DNA of 33,720 nt from Nocardiopsis salina YIM 90010 (GTDB lineage Bacteria; Actinomycetota; Actinomycetes; Streptosporangiales; Streptosporangiaceae). The translations under genes were made by a program, and so were the position numbers. Positions within the stretch are counted from its first letter, which is position 1. Each line of letters opens with the position of its first letter. Under the pieces are notes generated by a model. It searched no databases. It was not told where the DNA came from and saw only the letters and a program-made list of their open reading frames with translations. The stretch covers positions 36,871 to 70,590 of the forward strand of contig NZ_ANBF01000077.1 of the NCBI RefSeq assembly GCF_000341025.1. Direction: 5' to 3'. This document shows positions 7,895 to 16,850 of the stretch, in pieces.

Positions 7895-8422
7895 TCAGCG
7901 GGCGAACGCCTCCTCGAACGCCGCCAGTGCCCGGTCACTGAACAGCACGAACCGGATGTCGGGAACGCTCTCCGGGGCCGTGCGCACCGCCTGTGCCGCG
8001 ATCCGGGCGGCGTCCTCCACCGGCCAGCGGTAGACCCCGGTGGAGATCGCCGGGAACGCGATCGATCCCGCACCCAGCTCGTGCGCGATCCGCAGCGACT
8101 CGGTGAAGCACGAGGTCAACAGTCCGCTGCGGTCCTCGTTCTCGCTGTACACGGGGCCGACGGTGTGGATCACCCAGCGCGCGGGCAGGTCGCCGGCGGT
8201 CGTGGCTGCGGCCTGCCCTGCCGGGAGCCCTTCCGGGAGATCGGAGGAACGCAGGGCGCGGCACTCCTCGAGGATCGTCGGGCCGCCCGCGCGGTGGATC
8301 GCACCGTCCACCCCGCCGCCGCCCAGGAGGGAACTGTTCGCGGCGTTGACGACCGCGTCGACGTGTTGCTCTGTGATGTCTCCACGGAGAAGGGTGATGT
8401 CCGTGGGGTTGTCGGTAGCCAT
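7895..8422 (-). CDS. Macrodomain protein, O-acetyl-ADP-ribose deacetylase-like
   Basis: A 175-residue stand-alone macrodomain of the YmdB/MacroD class, which binds ADP-ribose and hydrolyses O-acetyl-ADP-ribose or removes mono-ADP-ribose from proteins. Diagnostic segments are LLRGDIT (residues 11-17), VVNAANSSLLGGGGVDGAIHRAGG (the catalytic and ribose-contacting loops), IHTVGPVY and the phosphate loop FPAISTGVYRWP. All key motifs are intact and the length is normal. ATG at 8422 begins MATDNPTDITLL. No NAD-dependent sirtuin or ADP-ribosyltransferase is next to it, so its partner system is not in view. Confidence 0.94.
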   Translation of the reverse strand: MATDNPTDITLLRGDITEQHVDAVVNAANSSLLGGGGVDGAIHRAGGPTILEECRALRSSDLPEGLPAGQAAATTAGDLPARWVIHTVGPVYSENEDRSGLLTSCFTESLRIAHELGAGSIAFPAISTGVYRWPVEDAARIAAQAVRTAPESVPDIRFVLFSDRALAAFEEAFAR

Positions 8423-8517
8423 GCCCGGTTCCTACCCTGCCGGTGACGGAGCTCCACACCCCTGCCGAACAGGTCAAGAACGCCTTGCCCACAGGCCATC
8501 CAGATTTAACGTGGGGG

Positions 8518-8534
8518 TACGACAACGCGTAGTA
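8518..8534. promoter_or_regulatory. BlaI-type operator upstream of blaI-like gene
   Basis: TACGACAACGCGTAGTA is a 17-base imperfect dyad: TACgAC at one end and GTaGTA at the other. BlaI/MecI repressors bind TAC.AC/GT.GTA dyads of this kind. It lies 24 bases before the repressor start, where it would block the promoter, consistent with autoregulation. Confidence 0.6.
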
Positions 8535-8557
8535 GATACGCCGGTAGACTCACTGGC

Positions 8558-8920
8558 ATGAATCGGCTTGGCGAACTCGAACGCGCGGTGATGGATGTAC
8601 TGTGGGCACGCAACGAACCCATGACGGTCCGTGAGGTGGGCAAGGCCCTGGCCGATCGCGACCTGGCACACACGACCGTCATGACCGTGCTCGACCGGCT
8701 CGCCAAGAAGAAGGTGGTCGATCGGGCACGTGAGGGACGAGCGTGGCGGTACAGCCCGGCCGCGAGCCGAGAGAACTACGTGTCGGAGATGATGATCGAC
8801 GCGCTCGGGCAGACGGGTGACCGCGACGCCGCCCTGGCCGCCTTCGTCCAGTCCATGGACGGCCAGGAGGCTGAAGCGCTCCGTCGCGCACTCGCTGAAA
8901 TCGAGCAGCCAAGGAACTAG
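8558..8920 (+). CDS. BlaI/MecI/CopY family transcriptional repressor
   Basis: A 120-residue winged-helix repressor. The N-terminal DNA-binding domain is complete: LGELERAVMDVLWARNEPMTVREVGKAL, then HTTVMTVLDRLAKKKVVDRAREGRAWRYSP as recognition helix and wing. The C-terminal helical part (about 75-115) mediates dimerisation and, in known family members, contains the protease cleavage site. The next gene, five bases after its stop, encodes an M56 membrane protease, the standard BlaR1-type partner. A dyad resembling a BlaI site lies just upstream. In mycobacteria such pairs regulate beta-lactamase or ATP synthase genes; no beta-lactamase is present here, so the regulon is open. Confidence 0.95.
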   Translation: MNRLGELERAVMDVLWARNEPMTVREVGKALADRDLAHTTVMTVLDRLAKKKVVDRAREGRAWRYSPAASRENYVSEMMIDALGQTGDRDAALAAFVQSMDGQEAEALRRALAEIEQPRN

Positions 8921-8925
8921 CCCGT

Positions 8926-9870
8926 ATGGTCAGTGCAGCCCTCCTCTCCCTGGTATCGGTCGGCTGTCTGTTGGCCATGGAGGCCCTCCACAGGGCCAAG
9001 TGGCCCACTCGCGGCCCCTACACGGCCGTCATCGCCTGGCAGGCGCTCGGTCTTGCCTGGGGTGTGTCCACCATCGGTGCCCTGCTCTCCTTCGGCCTGT
9101 CCTCGTACCAGAAGGGCGCCGCCGCCGGCAGCATGGCGTTGGTCGGTGACATCTTCACCGGTGAGCTGTTCCTGGCCGAGCTCTCCCAGGGGCTCGAGGG
9201 CATCAGCCACATCGTGGCAGTCGTGCTCGCCATCGTGCTCACCATGGTGCTGTTCTACGGTCTGGTCTCCTCCTTCATCCAGGTCGTACGGGTGCGCCGC
9301 CGCCACCACGACCTGCTGGCCCTCGTGGCCGACGAGCACCCCGACGTACCCGGCGCCCGGGTCGTCGACCACCCCGTGGCCGCCGCCTACTGCCTTCCCG
9401 GGGTCCTGCGCTCCCAGGTCGTCATCAGCGCCGGCGCGCTGGAGGTCCTGGACGACAAGGAACTCGCCGCCGTGCTCGCCCACGAGCAGGCCCACCTGCG
9501 CCAGCGCCACGACCTGGTGCTGCTGCCCTTCTCCTCTCTCAAGCGCGCCTTCCCGAGGGTGCGGCTGGTGCGCACCTACTACGAGACCGTCGCGCTGCTC
9601 ATCGAGATGTGCGCCGACGATCAGGCCCGCCGCACCAGCTCCCCGCGCGAGCTCGCCACTGCGCTTCTGCGGTTCGGCGCAGCCGGCCCGGCGTCGGTGC
9701 CGGACGGGGCGATGGCCGTGGTCGAGAAGGCCCAGCCCGGCGTCGTACGGCGCGTCAACCGGCTGCTGCACCCCGACGACGAGCTCTCGTACCACATCGG
9801 TGCGTTCGTGATGGGGGCCTCGGCCTTCCTCCTCGCCTCCGTCGTCTGCCTCTGGCACATCCCCGTCTGA
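8926..9870 (+). CDS. M56 family membrane metalloprotease (BlaR1-like)
   Basis: A 314-residue membrane zinc protease. Hydrophobic helices lie at about 1-17, 36-57 and 90-122, with one more at the C-terminus (about 290-310). The cytosolic catalytic part contains HEQAH at residues 186-190 and a likely third zinc ligand Glu227 in LIEMCADDQARR, the M56 arrangement. The preceding RVVDHPVAAAYCLPG...VVISAGALEVLDDKELAAVLAHE is typical of BlaR1-like proteases. No extracellular penicillin-binding sensor domain follows the last helix, so it is the short actinobacterial form. It is expected to inactivate the adjacent BlaI-type repressor by cleavage after an unknown signal. The ATG follows the repressor stop by five bases, with aagga in the repressor's last codons. 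Confidence 0.93.
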   Translation: MVSAALLSLVSVGCLLAMEALHRAKWPTRGPYTAVIAWQALGLAWGVSTIGALLSFGLSSYQKGAAAGSMALVGDIFTGELFLAELSQGLEGISHIVAVVLAIVLTMVLFYGLVSSFIQVVRVRRRHHDLLALVADEHPDVPGARVVDHPVAAAYCLPGVLRSQVVISAGALEVLDDKELAAVLAHEQAHLRQRHDLVLLPFSSLKRAFPRVRLVRTYYETVALLIEMCADDQARRTSSPRELATALLRFGAAGPASVPDGAMAVVEKAQPGVVRRVNRLLHPDDELSYHIGAFVMGASAFLLASVVCLWHIPV

Positions 9871-10008
9871 CCGGCTTCCCGGAGGCGGGGGAGACCATCG
9901 ACACCCGCAGGAACACGATCGCTCGGGCACGATTGGTGCTCTCTGTCCGTTTACCGTGGGGGAGCGGGCGCACCACCCGCCCAACGCGCAATCGGGAGAG
10001 TGATCCTT

Positions 10009-10305
10009 GTGGGCCTGATCTGGTTCGCCATCTACCTGGTCACGTTCGTGGCCAGTCTCTACGCGCTGGTCGAGGCGGTACGTACGCCGGCCGCCGCGTT
10101 CGAGGTGATGGACAAGCAGACCAAGAAGCTCTGGGTCATCCTCACCGGCGCGGCCACGGCGCTGTCCGGCCTCGGTGTCTTCACCGAGCGCGGCTTCCTC
10201 CTCATCGCTTGCGTGGTGGTGACGCTCATCTACCTCCTCGACGTGCGTCCCGCGGTCAAGGGTGTGGACAACGGCCGCAACAACGGCCCCTACGGCCCCT
10301 GGTGA
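10009..10305 (+). CDS. Small membrane protein, DUF2516-like
   Basis: A 98-residue membrane protein with three likely helices: about 2-22 (IWFAIYLVTFVASLYALVEAV), 42-57 (WVILTGAATALSGLGVF) and 61-79 (FLLIACVVVTLIYLLDV), then a short polar tail ending GPYGPW. Size and topology fit the actinobacterial DUF2516 family, of unknown function. GTG at 10009 is chosen because gggagag sits eight bases upstream; the earlier in-frame GTG at 10000 overlaps that site. Its last 16 bases overlap the 3' end of the large gene on the other strand, so the two converge without an intervening terminator. Confidence 0.85.
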   Translation: MGLIWFAIYLVTFVASLYALVEAVRTPAAAFEVMDKQTKKLWVILTGAATALSGLGVFTERGFLLIACVVVTLIYLLDVRPAVKGVDNGRNNGPYGPW

Positions 10306-12752
10306 AGCCCGCTTCCGCCCTCGACCGAGACCGGTCCTTCCTCGCCCGTGACCTGTGATCCCTCGGTCGAGACCCGCCACAGCGCCTCCGCGTAGGCGGG
10401 GTCGTGGGTGTAGGAGGAGTGCCCCAGGATCTCCGGGCGGCGCGCCTCACCGGGCGGTGCGTCGTAGGAGACCGGGTCGGTCAGCGGCTCCCGGGGTTCG
10501 ATGACCGTCGGCCTGCTGTTCCGGTCGTCGGGGTCGGCGCGTGCGCGCACCGGTCCGGCGATCGCATCGCTGCGCCGCCACAGGTTCCGCCACCCGCACG
10601 TGCGCCGCTGCAGGTCGGCGAAGGAGTGCGGACCGAAGTAGGCCGGGAAGTAGCGTGCGTACAGCCGGTCGAGCGGGGATCCGTGCGTGACCAGCGAGAC
10701 CCGTTCCAAGCAGTCCTTCGGCAGCTGCCACGCCGTCGCCGCCGCCAGCACCGACCCCTGTGAGTGCCCGGACAGCACCACTGTGGTCCCGTCCCCGGTC
10801 AGGTGCGCCACCCGCACCGCCAGCTGCGGGACCGCCCGCTCGGCGTACGACGGCGGCGCCAACGGGTGCGCCACACGCGGCCAGAACGTGCCCACGTCCC
10901 ACAGTGCCCCGACCGCCTGGCGGGTGGGCCGGTCGCGGTAGGCGCTGCGCCCGATCCACACCAGCGCCATCAGCGCAGCCGTGCCGAGCAGTGAACCGAT
11001 ACCGGTGAGCGTGCTGATGGTCTCCAGCGCAACGCCTTCCATGCCGCCCGCCACAGCGCTCGCCGCCGGGGCGGGTCCGGTCTCCATCCCGCCGGTCAGC
11101 GCGGCGTGCACCGCGAGCGCGACCAGGGCGAGCACCGGCAGCAGCAGGGCCAGGACCACACCGGGCAGGGTGTCGGTCATGCGGCCCACCGCCCAGGCAT
11201 GTGCGATGTCGCGCGTGCGCCGCGCGTCCTCCTCCCGTCGGTAGTGCTCGGCAACGTCGGACATCAGCGCCCGGCGCCCGACGCGCAACCGCACCAGGAG
11301 GAACGCCGCGACGACGAGCACCACCACCGCCTCCAGCGCGATGGCCAGCTGCAACCACGAATAGATCTCCGGGGGCACGAGCGGTACGCAGTCGGCCCCC
11401 TCGGTGACGAACGAGCCGCACCCGCTCAACCACACCGATCCCTGGAACACCAGCGCCGCGGAGAACGCACCGCCCAACAGCACGCCCAGTGCGGCCGTCG
11501 CCGGACCGGCCATGCCCCGCATCGCGGTGAACCCGTGCGCCCGGTCGACCGTGTACAGGACCAGCGCCGCCGCGACCAGTACGAACACCAGCACCCCCTG
11601 CACCGTGAACAGGGTGTTGAGCATGTTCGTGGCCCCCGGCAGGCGTCCCTCGGCGACCCACCCCGGGCGCGGCCAGAACGTGTACAGGGCGACCGCCGCC
11701 GCCAGCCCCAGCGCGAGGTCGCGCAGCACCCGGCAGAGGAGGTCGGCGCGTGCGTTCCACCGGGGATCCACCCCAGGCACCAGAACGCTCCCCGCCGCCG
11801 CCGTCATCACTGCGGTCAACAGCACCGCGAGCAGCACCCCGGGGACCCAGGACCCCGGCAGAGCAGGTTCGCCCAGCGCGTGTACCTCCAGGTCGTGGCT
11901 GACCGCCGGCACCAGCAGCAGCGAGGCCACCGTGCCCACGGCCACGGCGATGTGCGCCGACCGCAGCCGCGCCATGGTCTCGCTGTTGTTCCAGAACCCG
12001 GGGTTGCTCAGCGGCGCGGCATCGGAGGGTTCGGCGCTCACCCGGCCGTCGGCGACCTCGTAGTCGGAGGCCGTGCGGCGCGAGAGCCGCCACAGCACCA
12101 CCACGACCAGCGCGGGGAGCAGCGCCCCGATGAGCAGGGCGGTCCCGGGGGTCGACAACGGAGAGGCCGGTGCTGCCAGGAACGCCAGCCACGGCCGCGC
12201 CCGCACACACTCCTGGGCCTGGGCCGGGCACTGCCAGGCCACCAGGTCCATCCCGATCCCGGCGGCCGCGAGCACGATGAGCGCCGTCAGCGACAGTGCG
12301 AGCAACCGGACCCCGGCCCCGTAGACGTTGTTGGCCACCCGCCGCAACCCGCGCGGGCCGCGGTCGACCCGCCCCGGCCGCATCCAGTACGAGATGTTGA
12401 GCAGCATGAACGGCAGGAGCAGCAGCCAGAAGGCGCGGGAGGCGTCGCCCGAGGTCAGGTTGCCCCACGCGAAGATCTCCCTGCGCATGCCGGGCACCGT
12501 CTCGGTGTCCGGTGCGCGGCGCCACCGGAAGAACCCGGCCGAGCTGTCACCGCCGACCCGCACTGCAGGTTCGACGTCCAGCAGCTCCTCGGCACGGCCG
12601 CCGCTCACCCCGTGCACACGCAGTTCGACACGGTCGGTGACGGGGGAGGCGGCCTCCTGCGCCGGGGAATCGTCGGCGAGGGGCGCGGGGGGCGTCGGGG
12701 ACGGGGGAACACGGGGACCGGGGGGTGCGGAATGATCCGGCATGGTGGGCAT
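10290..12752 (-). CDS. Large multi-pass membrane protein with C-terminal serine-hydrolase (lipase-like) motif
   Basis: An 820-residue protein not matched to a characterised family. After a proline-rich N-terminus (about 1-35) comes the short motif VELRVHGVSGG, then roughly eleven hydrophobic helices between residues 105 and 600, for example WLLLLPFMLLNISYW and LPGVVLALLLPVLALVALAV. The cytosolic C-terminal part contains VVLSGHSQGSVLAAA, a lipase-type nucleophile elbow with Ser664, then VSLVTHGSPLDRLYARYFPAYF and, near the end, GHSSYTHDP with a candidate catalytic histidine. A membrane-anchored lipase or thioesterase is the likely type; the substrate is unknown. ATG at 12752 (MPTMPDHS) is used; a few residues either way are possible. 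Its 3' end overlaps the small membrane gene by 16 bases. Confidence 0.8.
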   Translation of the reverse strand: MPTMPDHSAPPGPRVPPSPTPPAPLADDSPAQEAASPVTDRVELRVHGVSGGRAEELLDVEPAVRVGGDSSAGFFRWRRAPDTETVPGMRREIFAWGNLTSGDASRAFWLLLLPFMLLNISYWMRPGRVDRGPRGLRRVANNVYGAGVRLLALSLTALIVLAAAGIGMDLVAWQCPAQAQECVRARPWLAFLAAPASPLSTPGTALLIGALLPALVVVVLWRLSRRTASDYEVADGRVSAEPSDAAPLSNPGFWNNSETMARLRSAHIAVAVGTVASLLLVPAVSHDLEVHALGEPALPGSWVPGVLLAVLLTAVMTAAAGSVLVPGVDPRWNARADLLCRVLRDLALGLAAAVALYTFWPRPGWVAEGRLPGATNMLNTLFTVQGVLVFVLVAAALVLYTVDRAHGFTAMRGMAGPATAALGVLLGGAFSAALVFQGSVWLSGCGSFVTEGADCVPLVPPEIYSWLQLAIALEAVVVLVVAAFLLVRLRVGRRALMSDVAEHYRREEDARRTRDIAHAWAVGRMTDTLPGVVLALLLPVLALVALAVHAALTGGMETGPAPAASAVAGGMEGVALETISTLTGIGSLLGTAALMALVWIGRSAYRDRPTRQAVGALWDVGTFWPRVAHPLAPPSYAERAVPQLAVRVAHLTGDGTTVVLSGHSQGSVLAAATAWQLPKDCLERVSLVTHGSPLDRLYARYFPAYFGPHSFADLQRRTCGWRNLWRRSDAIAGPVRARADPDDRNSRPTVIEPREPLTDPVSYDAPPGEARRPEILGHSSYTHDPAYAEALWRVSTEGSQVTGEEGPVSVEGGSGLHQGP

Positions 12753-12875
12753 GTAACCATGCCCGAGCCCGCGGAAACAGGCCGGGGGCGCAGCCTGTGG
12801 ACAACGGCCGCAACCGGCCCCGCGGGCACCGGGTCGCCCGCGCATACGGAACGGTGTGCCCGCGCCGCAGGGTGG

Positions 12876-13931
12876 TCAGTACACCTCGTCCTCCGAGGCC
12901 TCCCAGGTGTTGCACGCACCCGGATCCTGGCCCTCCCAGCCCTGCTCGGTCCAGGAGACGCTGTTGTCGATCGACCCGTGCGTGCGCTCCTCGGCGGTCT
13001 CCTCGGGGCGGTCGGCCGTGGCCGCGGCGTCGGTCAGGAGTGTGTCGAGGTCCGCGTCGGTCAATGGGTACGACACCCGGACCGAGCCCAGGAACGCACC
13101 CGCCATGCAGTTGGCCTGCAGCTCGCTGCGGCGCGTCCACGAGTTCCGGTCGGCGTCGTCCGTCTCCAACTGGCGCTGCTCGTGGTAGTAGTCCAGCAGC
13201 CCGGACTCGCCCTGCACGTGGTGGGCGTACTCGTGGGCCAGCAGCGACGCGTAGATGACGCTCTGCGTGGCCCCGTTCCACTTCTCCACCACGTCGGTCA
13301 GGCCGATGTAGATGCTCTCGCTCGCCCGGCAGTAGAAGGCGCCCGCGGGCGAGGGGTAGGGCCGGCACGGGCTGACCCCCGGCTCCTCCCAGAAGACCCG
13401 ATCGGGCGCCTCGTACTCCAGTCCGGCCTTGGCGAACTGCGCCTCCCAGGTCTGGTCCAGGCAGTCGGCGATCGTGTGCAGGAACTCCTCCATGGACGCG
13501 GGGTCCTGGGAGTCCAGCTCCGGGATCGGGCAGGGCAGCGGGCTCAGCCGTCCCGATTCGTACAACGGGTTGGCCACCAGCGCCGTCCGGCCCGTCGGGG
13601 TGTCCTGGGTGCCGAGCCGCTCCGAGACGGCGTCACTGCCCGGAACGTTCGTCTCGTCCGCGGGCGGGCCGCTGTCGGCCGGGTCCTCCATGCCCTGGGA
13701 CGCGCCGCCGGTACCCTCGTCCGCCACGGTCGTCCACGACAGCAGCGTCAAGGCCAGGAGTGCCACCAACAGAGCCGTGACGAGTGCGAACACCCGGCGG
13801 TCGCTGCGCCGGGCCCTGCGCACCGCCTCGGCCCGGGACGGTTCTCCGAAGCCCGCGTGCACCCCTGGTCCGCCCACCTGTCGTCGCCGTTCCCGGCCGC
13901 GGGAGAGGAACCGCGGCACCGGCCCACTCAC
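12876..13931 (-). CDS. Neutral zinc metallopeptidase, second paralog
   Basis: A 351-residue membrane-anchored protein of the putative neutral zinc metallopeptidase family (YpfJ type). A single N-terminal helix (about 47-66, VFALVTALLVALLALTLLSW) anchors it with the catalytic domain outside. Conserved cysteines (PLPCPI, ADCLDQ, SPCRPY, FYCRAS) suggest disulfides. The zinc site is HEYAHHVQ with His233, Glu234 and His237, followed by RRSELQANCMAGAFLG, whose Glu is the likely third ligand. The C-terminus ends ACNTWEASEDEVY. GTG at 13931 overlaps the upstream paralog's TGA as GTGA, indicating translational coupling. It is clearly a duplicate of that gene, with the same motif order. Substrates are unknown. 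Confidence 0.88.
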   Translation of the reverse strand: MSGPVPRFLSRGRERRRQVGGPGVHAGFGEPSRAEAVRRARRSDRRVFALVTALLVALLALTLLSWTTVADEGTGGASQGMEDPADSGPPADETNVPGSDAVSERLGTQDTPTGRTALVANPLYESGRLSPLPCPIPELDSQDPASMEEFLHTIADCLDQTWEAQFAKAGLEYEAPDRVFWEEPGVSPCRPYPSPAGAFYCRASESIYIGLTDVVEKWNGATQSVIYASLLAHEYAHHVQGESGLLDYYHEQRQLETDDADRNSWTRRSELQANCMAGAFLGSVRVSYPLTDADLDTLLTDAAATADRPEETAEERTHGSIDNSVSWTEQGWEGQDPGACNTWEASEDEVY

Positions 13932-14893
13932 CGCACCAGCGGCTCGTCGACCACCCACGTGTTGCAGGAGGCCGGGTTCACCCGGTCCATGCCGTGGAGC
14001 GTCCACAGGATCCCGTTCTCCTGCGAACCGTGTGTGCGCTCGCCGCCACTGTCGCTGCGACGCGCGACGTCGTCGAGGATATTGTCCTGTTCCGACCGGT
14101 CGTGCCCGAGGGAGTCGCCCGACGCTCCCAGGAACACCCCGCCGAGACAGTTGGCCTGGAGCTCGTTCCGCCTGGTCAGCTCGTCCTCCCCGTCCTCGTT
14201 CGCCGTGGCCCGTGCCGAGTGCAGCTCAGCCAGCATCCCGGACTGGCCCTGGACGTGGTGCCCGTACTCGTGGCTGAGCAGGAACGTGTACGCCTCCGGC
14301 TCGTCGTTGCCGGCCGAGGCCTCCACGATGTCCTCGACACCCAGGTACAGACCCTCGTTCGCGACGCAGTAGAACGCCGCCGTGTCCTCGTTCGGGAAGG
14401 GGCCGCAGGGGCTGTGGCCGGGCGCGTGCCAGTACACGCGGTTGGGGGAGGAGAACTCCAGCCCGGCCTCCTCGAAGTAGTCCGACCACGCCGCGTCCAG
14501 GCAGTCGGCGATGGCGTGCGCGAACTCCTCGACGGACTCGGGATCCGATTCGTCCAGATCCGGTGCTGCACATGTCACCTCGCCCAGCTCGCCGACCCGG
14601 TACAGCAGGTTGTCTCCGACAGGGTCGTCCCCGTACCCTTCCTGGCCGGAATCGGCCACCGCTCCGGAAGCGCTGCTGCCGCCCGGAACCCCGTCGGCGG
14701 TGGGGAAACCGGCCTCGGCGATGCCGGTGTCGTGCCCGTTCGAGGGAAAAGCCGCCGAGATCGCGAGGAACCCCGTGACACCCACCGCCGCAAGCCCGGT
14801 ACCCAATGTCAACGCCACCCCCAGCCCCATCCGCTGGAGGAGGCCGGGGCGCTCGGACCAGGCTCCCGCGTCGGGCTGGGGCCGCGATCTCAC
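13928..14893 (-). CDS. Neutral zinc metallopeptidase, first paralog
   Basis: A 321-residue protein of the same metallopeptidase family as its downstream neighbour. An N-terminal anchor helix (about 22-48, MGLGVALTLGTGLAAVGVTGFLAI) is followed by a Gly/Ser-rich linker and an extracellular domain with matching cysteines (VTCAAP, ADCLDA, SPCGPF, FYCVAN, ANCLGG, SCNTW). The zinc motif HEYGHHVQ gives His208, Glu209 and His212; NELQANCLGGVFLG follows. GTG at 14893 is preferred; a TTG at 14959 would add 22 arginine- and glycine-rich residues that look non-coding. Its stop overlaps the next start by four bases. It is divergent from the DUF2207 gene, whose ATG is 90 bases away. Confidence 0.85.
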   Translation of the reverse strand: MRSRPQPDAGAWSERPGLLQRMGLGVALTLGTGLAAVGVTGFLAISAAFPSNGHDTGIAEAGFPTADGVPGGSSASGAVADSGQEGYGDDPVGDNLLYRVGELGEVTCAAPDLDESDPESVEEFAHAIADCLDAAWSDYFEEAGLEFSSPNRVYWHAPGHSPCGPFPNEDTAAFYCVANEGLYLGVEDIVEASAGNDEPEAYTFLLSHEYGHHVQGQSGMLAELHSARATANEDGEDELTRRNELQANCLGGVFLGASGDSLGHDRSEQDNILDDVARRSDSGGERTHGSQENGILWTLHGMDRVNPASCNTWVVDEPLVR

Positions 14894-14983
14894 TCCGCGG
14901 CCCCTGTGCGCATCGGGTGACCTGCGCCCGGTGCCACCGCCCGGGGCAACGACGCACAACGGGACCGGATAGGCTCTCGCGTC

Positions 14984-16825
14984 ATGTGGTGGGTCGACTC
15001 CTGGCGTCGGGCGGTCGCGGGCGCGACGGCCCTGATCGTGCTGGCCTCACTGGTCACGGCTGTGCTCCTCAGCTGGTCGGGTGGGGCGCCCCGGGCCGAG
15101 GCCGCGGCCGTGCCGCCCACCACAGTACCGGGGCACGTACCGGGGACCGCCGACCCGGGGGCCGTCATCACCAACGACATCCGGCTGGAGCTCGACAGTG
15201 ACGGCACCCTGACCGCACGCGAGACCATCACCTTCGAGGGCGACGCCCCCGAAACCTTCAGTCGCGCCCTGACCACAGCGATGCTCTACGACAAGGAGTA
15301 CGACCGCCGTTTCGAGGTCGAGAACGTGCGCGCGGTCGACCCCGACGGCGGAACCGTCCCCGTCGAGACCGAGCAGGAAGGAGCCTCGCTCCTGGCGCAC
15401 CTGGACACCGAGGGGCGCGACCGGGTCGAGCTCGACTACACCGTCACCGGGGCCGTCACCGAGGTCTCCGAGGGGGTCCAGCTGGAGTGGCGGGCCGTGG
15501 GCGCCTACAGCCACCGGGTGGAGACGACCGACGTCACCGTGAACGCCCCCATGCCGCCCGAGGCGCTGTCCTGCCTGGCCGGCGAACCCCGCAGCGCCAT
15601 GTACTGCACCGCCTCGGACATGGGCCAGGACGCCTCCGTAGCCAACTTCCTGCAGTCCGACATGTCCCCCGCGGACCGCCTCGACATCGTGGTCACCTAC
15701 CCCGAGGGCACCGCCGAGGGCGCACCCGACCTCGACCGCCGGTGGTCCCTGGCCTCGGCCTTCGCGATCACACCCACCACCGCCACCGCCTTCGGGCTCC
15801 TGCTCCTGCTGCCCGCCGCGGGCCTCATCGCACTCGTGCGTGTCCGCGGGCGCGACGAACGCGCCCTGCGCAAGGAGTCCGCCGAGGGGGACCACGACCC
15901 CGTCGAGGACCGCCCCGGCCTCCTCCCCCGCTTCCACGCCCCCGACGACGTACACCCCGGCCAGATCGGCACCCTCATCGACGAACGCGTCGACATCGCC
16001 GACCTCACCGCGACCGTGCTCGATCTCGCGGTCCGCGGGCACCTGCGTATCGAGGAACTGCCGCACCACCACTTCACCTCGGTCGACTGGCGCCTGGTGC
16101 GAGAGGAGGGCGGCACCGACGAACCCCTCCTGCCCTCCGAGGAACTCCTCATGGAGGCCCTCTTCGGCGACGACGACACCGTCACCCTGTCCGAGCTCGC
16201 CTCCGCCCGCAGGTCCCCGCACCTGCCCGAACGCGTCGACCGCGTACGCGCCCAGCTCTACCGCGACATGGTCCGGCTCGGCTGGTTCGCGCGCTCCCCC
16301 GACCAGGAACGCGGCCTGTGGACCACCATCGGCATGGTCGTCACCGCAGCGGGGGTCGCGCTCACCGGTGCGCTGGCCGCCTTCACCTCGCTGGCCTTCA
16401 CCGGCCTCGCGGTGGTCATCGTCGGCGCCGCCGTCACCGCCGGGGCCCAGTACATGCCCGCCAAGACCCGCCTGGGGAGCTCCGTGTACGCCCACACCAT
16501 GGGTTTCCGCGACTACCTCGCGAGCGAACGCGCCACCCAGGCCCCGCCCGAACGCCGGGTCACCTTCTTCTCCCGTTACCTCCCTTACGCCGTCATCTTC
16601 GACGACGTCGACCGCTGGGCCGCCCTGCTCGCCGAGGCCGCGAGCACCGACCTCACGAGCGACGAACTCGACGGCGACGGGCTCCACTGGTACACCGGTC
16701 CGGACGGTTGGCGCATCCGTGAGGATTTCGCCGACTCCGTGAGCACCTTCGTGGTGACCCTCACCGGCGTCATCACCAACACCCGGCGGCTGCGGTCCCT
16801 CAACCGCTTCAAGGCCGACCCATGA
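14984..16825 (+). CDS. DUF2207 domain-containing membrane protein
   Basis: A 613-residue predicted membrane protein. Residues 10-32 form a signal anchor; the extracytoplasmic DUF2207 domain (about 60-250) starts [25 protein letters not shown], a typical opening. A helix at about 262-285 ([20 protein letters not shown]) leads to a cytoplasmic part with [35 protein letters not shown], a winged-helix-like segment usual in this family, then a paired helix at about 445-490 and the conserved [13 protein letters not shown]...[18 protein letters not shown] stretch. Function is unknown. ATG at 14984 follows TAGGCT by eight bases, so the message may be leaderless. dtd starts 25 bases after its stop and is probably co-transcribed. 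Confidence 0.9.
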   Translation: MWWVDSWRRAVAGATALIVLASLVTAVLLSWSGGAPRAEAAAVPPTTVPGHVPGTADPGAVITNDIRLELDSDGTLTARETITFEGDAPETFSRALTTAMLYDKEYDRRFEVENVRAVDPDGGTVPVETEQEGASLLAHLDTEGRDRVELDYTVTGAVTEVSEGVQLEWRAVGAYSHRVETTDVTVNAPMPPEALSCLAGEPRSAMYCTASDMGQDASVANFLQSDMSPADRLDIVVTYPEGTAEGAPDLDRRWSLASAFAITPTTATAFGLLLLLPAAGLIALVRVRGRDERALRKESAEGDHDPVEDRPGLLPRFHAPDDVHPGQIGTLIDERVDIADLTATVLDLAVRGHLRIEELPHHHFTSVDWRLVREEGGTDEPLLPSEELLMEALFGDDDTVTLSELASARRSPHLPERVDRVRAQLYRDMVRLGWFARSPDQERGLWTTIGMVVTAAGVALTGALAAFTSLAFTGLAVVIVGAAVTAGAQYMPAKTRLGSSVYAHTMGFRDYLASERATQAPPERRVTFFSRYLPYAVIFDDVDRWAALLAEAASTDLTSDELDGDGLHWYTGPDGWRIREDFADSVSTFVVTLTGVITNTRRLRSLNRFKADP

Positions 16826-16850
16826 CACTCATGACCAGGAGGACGACGAC

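Noticed and set aside
11106-14372. A 1088-codon open frame on the plus strand
   Set aside because: It lies opposite three genes with clear domains, and its product is Arg/His/Gln/Pro-rich without any motif. Such antisense frames are expected at this GC content.
14893-14959. TTG start that would lengthen the first metallopeptidase by 22 residues
   Set aside because: The added residues are Arg/Gly-rich, no ribosome binding site is seen, and GTG at 14893 keeps the anchor helix near the N-terminus.
15047-16828. A 593-codon frame on the minus strand, Gly/Val/Glu-rich
   Set aside because: It is antisense to the DUF2207 gene, whose family motifs, signal anchor and codon bias are clear.
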